DNA from: Hydrogenovibrio crunogenus
GTDB taxonomy: Bacteria; Pseudomonadota; Gammaproteobacteria; Thiomicrospirales; Thiomicrospiraceae
Length of the DNA stretch: 64,000 nt
Reading direction: 5' to 3'
NCBI RefSeq assembly: GCF_004786015.1
Contig: NZ_CP032096.1
Span: 1,984,001 to 2,048,000 of the forward strand
The notes under the pieces were generated by a model that was not told where the DNA came from, ran no database searches, and worked only from the letters and a program-made list of their open reading frames with translations. Each line of letters begins with the position of its first letter. Position 1 is the stretch's first letter. Below are positions 57,991-64,000 of the stretch, in pieces. Position numbers and translations under genes: made by a program.

Positions 57991-60296
57991 AACTGTCCCA
58001 GATTAAGAAAAAAATCCCGCATCAAGTTGCTCTGATTGGAAGCCCCAATTCAGGGAAAACGACGCTGTTTAATCGTTTAACCGGTTCCAACCAAACAACT
58101 GGAAATTGGCCGGGGGTGACGGTTGAAAAAAAAGTAGGCGATTTTCAAGCTGGATTACAAAACTATCACATCACCGACCTGCCAGGGGTTTACAGCTTAG
58201 AAAACTCAACCCGTTCTGGGTTGGATGAGAAAGTAGCACGCGACTTTCTACAAAACCACCCGGTAGACCTGTTAATTAATGTGGTCGATGCGACGTGTCT
58301 GGAACGTCAGCTTTTCCTGACGGCACAATTACTCCATATGGGACTTCCCGTGGTGGTGGTTCTGAATCAGATGGACAAACTCGAAAACCATCATTTAGAG
58401 CTGGATGAAAACATTTTGTCTGAAAAATTAGGTTGTCCAGTCATCCCGATTTCGGCTTACTACAACCAAGGGATCGATGAGTTTAAAGAAACACTGTCTG
58501 GCCTGCTGGACAATCACACCCCGCTCCACTTTGACTTGCCAGATGAACTGCATGATTCGGTACATGCGATTAGAGACAAACTCCCGGATCAAAACCGCAA
58601 CGAATCTTGCTGGAAATCCTTACATTATTTAATCAAACCAGAAAATGCGCCGGTGACATTGCAAGCGTTTGCAAAGCAGGAAAAAGAGCGCCTGGAAGAC
58701 TATTACGAAGAAGATTTGGCGTTAATTGCTGCTGATTTATACTTTCAGTTCGCACATGATGCGGCACACGCCAGCCAGACACATACTGATAAATTTACCC
58801 GTGACACCACGGAAATGATCGATCATTGGACGCTCCACCCTATTTGGGGCATTCCGATTTTCTTAGGGGTCATGTACTTATTATTCGCTTTATCGATTAC
58901 GCTTGGAAACCTGTTTATCGACTTTTTCGATCTCAGCGCACAGGCTTTGTTTGTCGATGCCCCAACGGAACTGATGGCGGAAGTGAATGCACCGGAATGG
59001 TTAATTGCCTTACTGGCCAATGGCATCGGAGGAGGTTTGCAGGTTGTCGCCACCTTTATCCCTGTCATTGGAGCGCTATTCCTGTTGCTTTCTGTGATTG
59101 AAGAAACCGGTTACATGCAACGTGCAGCGTTCATCATGGATCGTGCAATGAGAAAACTCGGACTTTCCGGCCAGGCCTTCATTCCCTTGGTCGTGGGGTT
59201 TGGATGTAACATTCCTGCCGTGTTAGCCAGCCGAACCTTACCGGATGAGCGCGTTCGAATCATGACAATCATGATGACCCCTTTTATGTCTTGTAGTGCA
59301 CGCTTAACAGTGTATGTACTCTTCGCAACTGCTTTTTTTACTGACCATGCAACTTTATTGGTGTTCTCCTTATATTTAATCGGAATTATCGCCGCGGTTA
59401 TTACCGCATTGCTTTTAAAGCACACTCTGCTTCATGGTCAAGCTGCCCCTTTGTTGATGGAACTGCCTAGCTACCACAAACCTTCCCTCATGAATGTGGG
59501 CATCAATACCTACAACAAAATGAAAGGCTTTATCTTTGGTGCAGGGAAAGTCATTGTCATTATTGTCTTACTCATCAATTTCTTTAACAGCCTGGGAACC
59601 GATGGTAGCTTTGGCAATGAAAACCAAAGCAATTCAGTCCTAAGTAGCATCGCCAAAACTGCAACGCCCATTGTTGAACCACTTGGTGTAGATGAAGAAA
59701 ACTGGCCAGCAACCGTGGGCCTCATTACGGGTATCCTGGCCAAAGAAGTAGTGGTAGGTGCACTTGATGCCCTTTACCAATCACTTGATAAACCTTCGAC
59801 CGAAGCGCCGGCGCCTCAATTTACCATCGGAGAAAAACTGACACAGGCGGTTCAAACCATTCCTGATAACTTTGGCAAATTTTTCAATGATTTCTCAGAT
59901 CCTTTAGGCCTGAAATCGCTTTCAAGCGTAGAAGACAGTAATAAAGCTTCTTCTGAACTGGATATTTCATCCTCAACTTTAACGAAAATGGTTCAGCATT
60001 TTAACGGTGAAGTCGGAGCCTATGCATACTTGCTACTGGTATTGCTATACTTCCCTTGTGTGGCAACATTTGCAGCCATTCGAAAAGAACTGGGCTGGCG
60101 TTGGGCTCTTTCAAGTGGGGGCTGGAGTTTATTCTTAGGTTACAGCACCGCTGTGAGTTTCTATCAGCTCATGACGTATCAACAACACCCAACCAGCAGT
60201 CTATTGTGGGTTAGCTTTTTTGCACTTTGCTACCTATTACTCTTTTTAGGACTGAAGCAAATCGGAAAAGCCACATTACCCGCCAGAAAAAGCTAA
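57987..60296 (+). CDS. feoB: Ferrous iron transport protein B
   Basis: 769 residues. The N-terminal G domain has GSPNSGKTTLFNRLTG (G1), DLPGVYSL (G3) and NQMD (G4). The membrane part contains two gate regions (PVIGALFLLLSVIEETGYMQRAAF and FGCNIPAVLASR). It imports Fe(II) across the inner membrane. Second gene of feoABC. Confidence 0.98.
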   Translation: MKLSQIKKKIPHQVALIGSPNSGKTTLFNRLTGSNQTTGNWPGVTVEKKVGDFQAGLQNYHITDLPGVYSLENSTRSGLDEKVARDFLQNHPVDLLINVVDATCLERQLFLTAQLLHMGLPVVVVLNQMDKLENHHLELDENILSEKLGCPVIPISAYYNQGIDEFKETLSGLLDNHTPLHFDLPDELHDSVHAIRDKLPDQNRNESCWKSLHYLIKPENAPVTLQAFAKQEKERLEDYYEEDLALIAADLYFQFAHDAAHASQTHTDKFTRDTTEMIDHWTLHPIWGIPIFLGVMYLLFALSITLGNLFIDFFDLSAQALFVDAPTELMAEVNAPEWLIALLANGIGGGLQVVATFIPVIGALFLLLSVIEETGYMQRAAFIMDRAMRKLGLSGQAFIPLVVGFGCNIPAVLASRTLPDERVRIMTIMMTPFMSCSARLTVYVLFATAFFTDHATLLVFSLYLIGIIAAVITALLLKHTLLHGQAAPLLMELPSYHKPSLMNVGINTYNKMKGFIFGAGKVIVIIVLLINFFNSLGTDGSFGNENQSNSVLSSIAKTATPIVEPLGVDEENWPATVGLITGILAKEVVVGALDALYQSLDKPSTEAPAPQFTIGEKLTQAVQTIPDNFGKFFNDFSDPLGLKSLSSVEDSNKASSELDISSSTLTKMVQHFNGEVGAYAYLLLVLLYFPCVATFAAIRKELGWRWALSSGGWSLFLGYSTAVSFYQLMTYQQHPTSSLLWVSFFALCYLLLFLGLKQIGKATLPARKS

Positions 60297-60320
60297 TATT
60301 GGGTCAAAAAGGAGTTGATT

Positions 60321-60593
60321 ATGATTTTATTAGAGCTCAAGCGCTATATAAAAAAACATCGATCCGTCTCGGCCCAAAATATCCAAAACCACTTTGACAT
60401 ATCAGAAGAAACGCTTGAAGGATTGATTCGCCCCCTTGTAGAGCAGGGGCACATCAAAGAGGTACACCCCTCTAGTGGTAACAGTTGCAGCACGGGAACC
60501 TGCCAAACAGGTTGTACTGTCGGGGCACAAAAAGAGTATTTTTGGACCGACAAACAACATAAATCGATACACATTCCGCTTGAGATTCATTAG
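60321..60593 (+). CDS. feoC: FeoC-like protein with Cys cluster
   Basis: About 90 residues from the ATG after GGAG. A winged-helix N-terminal part (SVSAQNIQNHFDISEETLEGLIRPL) is followed by a Cys-rich loop (CSTGTCQTGC), which in FeoC proteins can bind an iron-sulfur cluster. It may sense iron or oxygen and control FeoB stability. Confidence 0.88.
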   Translation: MILLELKRYIKKHRSVSAQNIQNHFDISEETLEGLIRPLVEQGHIKEVHPSSGNSCSTGTCQTGCTVGAQKEYFWTDKQHKSIHIPLEIH

Positions 60594-60699
60594 AATCATA
60601 CTTAATCGTAAAACAACGTACTATATACTTCATTGGCATTGACTTTGCATAACAATATAGCAGCGTTCTAATCCAAATTACTTTTAAAGAGCACAATTA

Positions 60700-61641
60700 A
60701 TGAATAGATGGTTTCACAAAGGTAACTCGCGTCGATTCTTTCGAATAGACATGCCGATTCGTTTGTTCATTGCTCCCTCTTCTCCCATTAAAGATCGTGA
60801 AATATTTGCCACCGGCATTGATTATTTTCCACCGACCACCAAGCGGCTTATTGAAAGACAAAAAAACGAAACCTATTTCTGGATTAATCGCATTCAAGAT
60901 CAAAAAGAAATTGTATCGGCACTCTTTCAGGAAACCATTGAAGCCGTTGAATTTTTTGGTCAGTGTGCTGAGTCGGTTTCAAAAGGAATCAATCCGAAAG
61001 TCGACCCGAAATATTGGATGCAAATCAACCAACGTTTAAAAGGATTTCAAACCATTGAAACCCTTAAATCTTCATCTCCTAAAACATACGGTTACTTTAA
61101 GCTGATTGAAGAAAAATACTTGCTATTTTTACAATCTATTGCCGACAGTATTTCACTTTCAACCCCAACAGAGTTTAAAGCCAATGCTAACTTACCTTAT
61201 GGCTTCAAAATCGATGAAACGTTGGAACTCTTCAAAAGTGATAAATTTGCCAAAATACCGCTGATTCAGGCCATTCTGTCATTAAGCACCTTCATGGATA
61301 CGTACATTGAAGCCTACCGACAAATCAACGATGACAACATCATGCGACAATACCCACAAGAATGGAAACTACAGCAAGCGAATGTCAGCGCATCTGGTAT
61401 CGCCTTGCTGATGAACAAACGCTTTAAGAATTTTGAAAAAGTCGATGTTTACTTTTATTTCCCAACGCAGAATGCCACACTGTCCTTTAGTGGTAGTATT
61501 GTCGATGTCAGAAGTATTGACGATCAATACAAAGAAAGGGTTGCGGTAAACTTTGAGTTTCCAGATGGAAAAACACAAGACTTTCTTCAAAATGAAATTC
61601 AGCGTTACGAACTTGAGGAATGTATGAGCTTAACGCTCTGA
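60700..61641 (+). CDS. PilZ-like c-di-GMP protein with large insertion
   Basis: 313 residues. The c-di-GMP motif RxxxR is at the very N terminus (R11-R15, RRFFR), and the second motif NxSxxG is at N228-G233 (NVSASG), followed by PilZ-like beta strands (VDVYFYFP, RVAVNFEF). A largely helical stretch of about 200 residues separates the two motifs, whereas they normally lie a few tens of residues apart. It may be a PilZ domain split by a helical insertion. A paralogue of the same build lies at 62068-62994 on the other strand. The ligand and partner are unknown. Confidence 0.7.
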   Translation: MNRWFHKGNSRRFFRIDMPIRLFIAPSSPIKDREIFATGIDYFPPTTKRLIERQKNETYFWINRIQDQKEIVSALFQETIEAVEFFGQCAESVSKGINPKVDPKYWMQINQRLKGFQTIETLKSSSPKTYGYFKLIEEKYLLFLQSIADSISLSTPTEFKANANLPYGFKIDETLELFKSDKFAKIPLIQAILSLSTFMDTYIEAYRQINDDNIMRQYPQEWKLQQANVSASGIALLMNKRFKNFEKVDVYFYFPTQNATLSFSGSIVDVRSIDDQYKERVAVNFEFPDGKTQDFLQNEIQRYELEECMSLTL

Positions 61642-61650
61642 AGCCAGATT

Positions 61651-62076
61651 ATGCCAGGAAGAAATCACTCTGTAGAAGCCGGCTTTTTAGATGCCTTGCC
61701 GAATTCACTAAGACCTGCTGCTGCAGACTTACTACATTATTACCGATTATCACAGCTCATTATCATGCGTAAAGAAGGTGTGGATGACGACCTAAAAAAG
61801 CGCTTTGATTTAAAAACCATGCATTGGTTACAGGTATTAGATGCCGTAATCCTAACCAAAGTCAGTTATTTTGACGTGACAACGCAAATGACACCTAAAC
61901 ACATCAATAAGCTATTAGAAATCACCGCTTTCGCATTGCACGAACCGGATGCCACTTTAAGTGAACTCATCAAACGGGTTGAAAAGGATTATGTGTTTTT
62001 TGCCGACTGGTTAAAGCAAGTGCATGAAGTGCGCATGGAATTTGTCAAACACGCCAAGTCTAAAGGGTTAATTTAA
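61651..62076 (+). CDS. Unknown helical protein between two PilZ-like genes
   Basis: 141 residues, helical and charged (LDALPNSLRPAAADLLHYY, LSELIKRVEKDYVFFADWL). No family recognised. It starts 9 bases after the first PilZ-like gene, so probably co-transcribed with it. It overlaps the convergent second PilZ-like gene by 9 bases. Confidence 0.65.
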   Translation: MPGRNHSVEAGFLDALPNSLRPAAADLLHYYRLSQLIIMRKEGVDDDLKKRFDLKTMHWLQVLDAVILTKVSYFDVTTQMTPKHINKLLEITAFALHEPDATLSELIKRVEKDYVFFADWLKQVHEVRMEFVKHAKSKGLI

Positions 62077-62994
62077 CAAGTCGTCAGGAACCATTTTCAT
62101 CGCATCTTGTAACTCACAATGTTGCTCAAAAAGCGTTATTTTTTGCGCATGTTCATTACTCAGAAATTCAAATTCAACGGCAACTCGGTATGAAAATTCT
62201 GCACTTTTCAGTTTTTTATTTAAAACAATTTTGCCTCGGCAAACCAAGATGTGATCATCCAGCTGCATAAAAACATTCATATGTGCAAAGTTTTCAAACT
62301 TCTGATTGGTCAAAAAACTGAATCCACCCGCGCTTAAATTAATCTTTTGAACAGCCCAGGTTTCCGGGTCAGAAATAGAATGATATGCCTCTTTTAAACG
62401 CCCTAAAATGGTTTCATATAAATTCAACCGCTCAATCAAAAGAATCAATGCTTTTGCCGGCGCAATCCCTTTGTCACTTAACTCTTTCAAGTTTTTGACA
62501 TAGTCTCGTTCGTTAAAGTTCGGCTTGATTTTTCTGGGAAATAAAAAGATTTTTCCATCAATACTGTTCTCTACCGATTCAATCAATTCATGAATATGAT
62601 CAGTCAGTTGTAAGAAAAACCCTTCTATCAATGGGCCGACTTTCGACTCGTTGCGAACATCGGGTAGTTTATGTTTATGGTCTTCTCTTAAACGGAACTT
62701 ATAATCCGATCTCAAACGCGGATCGACCTGATCAATCAAATCATCCAATAACCAAGCCATATAATTAATTCGATGATTCAGCATATAAAAGATATGTAAA
62801 GCGTCCGATTCGGCTGAAAAAGCTTCTGCCAACAGTTCTTTGATCGTTAGGTTTAAATGTTCGAGATGCGCTTCTTCCTGCTCTGAAATTAATTTTTTTC
62901 GATTTACTTTCAGAACATATCCCTTATCGTCGACGGTTTCAAAATACAAAGGAACCTCAACATCATATCGAAAAAAACGTCTTACATTTGCCAT
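62068..62994 (-). CDS. PilZ-like c-di-GMP protein with large insertion, paralogue
   Basis: 308 residues with the same layout as 60700-61641: RxxxR at R5-R9 (RRFFR), NxSxxG at N219-G224 (NLSAGG), PilZ-like strands after it (HMNVFMQL, YRVAVEFEF), and about 210 mostly helical residues between. The shared design indicates a local family duplicated and then diverged. Convergent with the unknown helical gene. Confidence 0.7.
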   Translation of the reverse strand: MANVRRFFRYDVEVPLYFETVDDKGYVLKVNRKKLISEQEEAHLEHLNLTIKELLAEAFSAESDALHIFYMLNHRINYMAWLLDDLIDQVDPRLRSDYKFRLREDHKHKLPDVRNESKVGPLIEGFFLQLTDHIHELIESVENSIDGKIFLFPRKIKPNFNERDYVKNLKELSDKGIAPAKALILLIERLNLYETILGRLKEAYHSISDPETWAVQKINLSAGGFSFLTNQKFENFAHMNVFMQLDDHILVCRGKIVLNKKLKSAEFSYRVAVEFEFLSNEHAQKITLFEQHCELQDAMKMVPDDLLN

Positions 62995-63046
62995 CTAACT
63001 TTCCTTAATCCGCTTTTCAAATGCGTCTGTCATCTGCTGTTTCTCC

Positions 63047-63055
63047 CAGGCCTGG
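63047..63055. repeat. CCAGGCCTGG word between esterase and PilZ-like gene
   Basis: A copy of the window-wide palindrome lies just past the esterase stop and about 50 bases upstream of the PilZ-like gene. Flanking pairing extends little, so a terminator is doubtful. A 3-prime AT-rich run (CTATTTATTG on the plus strand) follows, as at most copies. Confidence 0.7.
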
Positions 63056-63059
63056 CTAT

Positions 63060-63731
63060 TTATTGAATATTCAAACATTGTCGAACAAAAGCCGCCATGT
63101 CTTTTATTTCATCCAAACACACTTGATGCTGCATCGGGTAAGTGTGCCACTGAGGTTGAAATCCTAATTCCGTCAATGCTTGACGAGATTGCTCGGCAAC
63201 AAAAAATGGACAAACCGGGTCGTCCATCCCATGAGCCATAAAAACAGGGCAGCTTTTAGGTTGCATGTATTTTCCCTTGCGAGCTTCAGGATCAGGAAAG
63301 TATGTCGACAACGCCATCATCCCGGCTAATGGTTTTTCAAACGTTAAACCGGCATTCAAAATAACCACTCCTCCTTGAGAAAACCCTGCTAAGACTATTT
63401 TATCACTCTCAATGCCTGAAAAAATCTGAGATTCAATCAAATCGTGCACTACTGTGACACTCTGATCAATTCCTTCCCAATCCACATCGTGAATAAGATT
63501 TAAAGATCGAATGTCATACCATGCTGTCATTTCGCTCCCTAGGTTAACCGTGACTGGCATTTTCCTGGCTGTAGGAAAAACAAAACGAACAGAATGATTC
63601 TCAGGTAACCCAAGCTCTGGAACAATATTTTCAAAGTCATGGCCGTCTGCGCCAAGCCCATGCAACCAAATCACGCAAGCCTCGGCTTGAGCATTTGGCT
63701 CTAGAATAATCGGGGGCTGAACAGCATCCAT
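63060..63731 (-). CDS. Carboxylesterase/phospholipase family hydrolase
   Basis: 223 residues, alpha/beta hydrolase of the EstB/APT1-like family. The oxyanion start VIWLHGLGADGHDF, the nucleophile S118 in AGFSQGG, D171 in HGMDDPV and H202 in QHQVC complete the triad. Substrate unknown. Single gene. Confidence 0.92.
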   Translation of the reverse strand: MDAVQPPIILEPNAQAEACVIWLHGLGADGHDFENIVPELGLPENHSVRFVFPTARKMPVTVNLGSEMTAWYDIRSLNLIHDVDWEGIDQSVTVVHDLIESQIFSGIESDKIVLAGFSQGGVVILNAGLTFEKPLAGMMALSTYFPDPEARKGKYMQPKSCPVFMAHGMDDPVCPFFVAEQSRQALTELGFQPQWHTYPMQHQVCLDEIKDMAAFVRQCLNIQ

Positions 63732-63873
63732 AAAACACTTCCTTATTTGATAATTGTGGTTGATGGCTATTTTAACGAAAAACCAAGCGTTATTTGCACT
63801 GCAAGGCCTTTAAAGTTTTTAATTTAACCAAGGGATAAGATAAAATAATCGCTTTACTGTTTTGGATAGTTCA

Positions 63874-64000
63874 ATGCCTTATTTATCTGTTGCGACACAA
63901 AAAAAATATTCTGCTGTTATCGTAGCTTTCTCGATCGCATTAATGACGTCTTCATTAACAGGATGCGGCAAAAAAGGACCTTTGTATTTACCGGAAACCC
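63874..64000 (+). CDS. lptM: LPS-assembly lipoprotein LptM, partial
   Basis: 42 codons are visible before the window ends. A short hydrophobic signal ends in a lipobox (LTGC), then GKKGPLYLPE, the hallmark of YifL/LptM, the small outer-membrane lipoprotein that helps LptD mature. In many genomes lysA follows. Confidence 0.88.
   Translation, partial: MPYLSVATQKKYSAVIVAFSIALMTSSLTGCGKKGPLYLPET

Overview
This window looks like chromosomal DNA of a gammaproteobacterium, most likely from the Thiomicrospira / Hydrogenovibrio / Thiomicrorhabdus group. That placement rests on protein flavour (a GshA of the Acidithiobacillus-type family, a pyrB-pyrC' pair, MetX-MetW, an rpsU-yqeY-dnaG-rpoD cluster), not on a database search. 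Base composition is moderately AT-rich. Only one tRNA, no rRNA and no CRISPR array were seen.

Layout. (1) 1-2.8 kb, minus strand: a possible four-gene operon of fatty-acid desaturase, AHL-lactonase-like MBL hydrolase, TIM-barrel isomerase and the start of a DMT-type exporter. (2) 2.99-21.64 kb: a genomic island. An intact CAT-anticodon tRNA lies at 21562-21638, and a decayed copy of its 3' half lies at 2988-3046 in the same orientation, as expected for att repeats. Just inside both ends sit two apparently identical IS3-family elements in opposite orientation. Between them is a type I restriction-modification operon (hsdM-hsdS, then four accessory genes, then hsdR), a serine recombinase, a hipBA pair behind a phased operator array, two tiny membrane proteins, and AT-rich DNA with iteron-like repeats. 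The accessory genes encode a pentapeptide-like membrane protein, an unknown membrane protein, a GIY-YIG/T5orf172 protein and a Fic AMPylase. (3) 21.6-36.97 kb: the core cluster rpoD-dnaG-yqeY-rpsU diverging from tsaD, then a wzz module, plsY, folB, two FliG-C-like proteins, midA, uppP, nnr, purK and purE. (4) 37-51.5 kb: an EAL-CBS-GGDEF protein, then metK-metF-rsmE-gshA-gshB-apbE-yqgE-ruvX-pyrB-pyrC', then ppk2 and yggS. (5) 51.5-64 kb: a DUF5610-like protein, glutamate dehydrogenase, proC-yggT, metX-metW, feoABC behind a Fur-like site, two unusual PilZ proteins, a carboxylesterase and the start of lptM.

The strongest unexplained signal runs through the whole window. The 9-mer CAGGCCTGG, usually as the palindrome CCAGGCCTGG, occurs 15 times by hand count where about 0.1 would be expected by chance. 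Some copies form the stems of intergenic terminators; others lie inside genes in several reading frames. It behaves like a DNA uptake sequence or another genome-wide recognition word. It is present in hsdM and hsdR but absent from hsdS, the accessory cargo and the IS/hipBA part of the island.

The second notable signal is how the R-M locus appears to have been assembled. A decayed second hsdS 3' end lies between the pentapeptide gene and the next accessory gene, and both downstream genes take their ribosome-binding site from the hsdS tail. This suggests cargo genes were added as cassettes by recombination at the conserved hsdS end.
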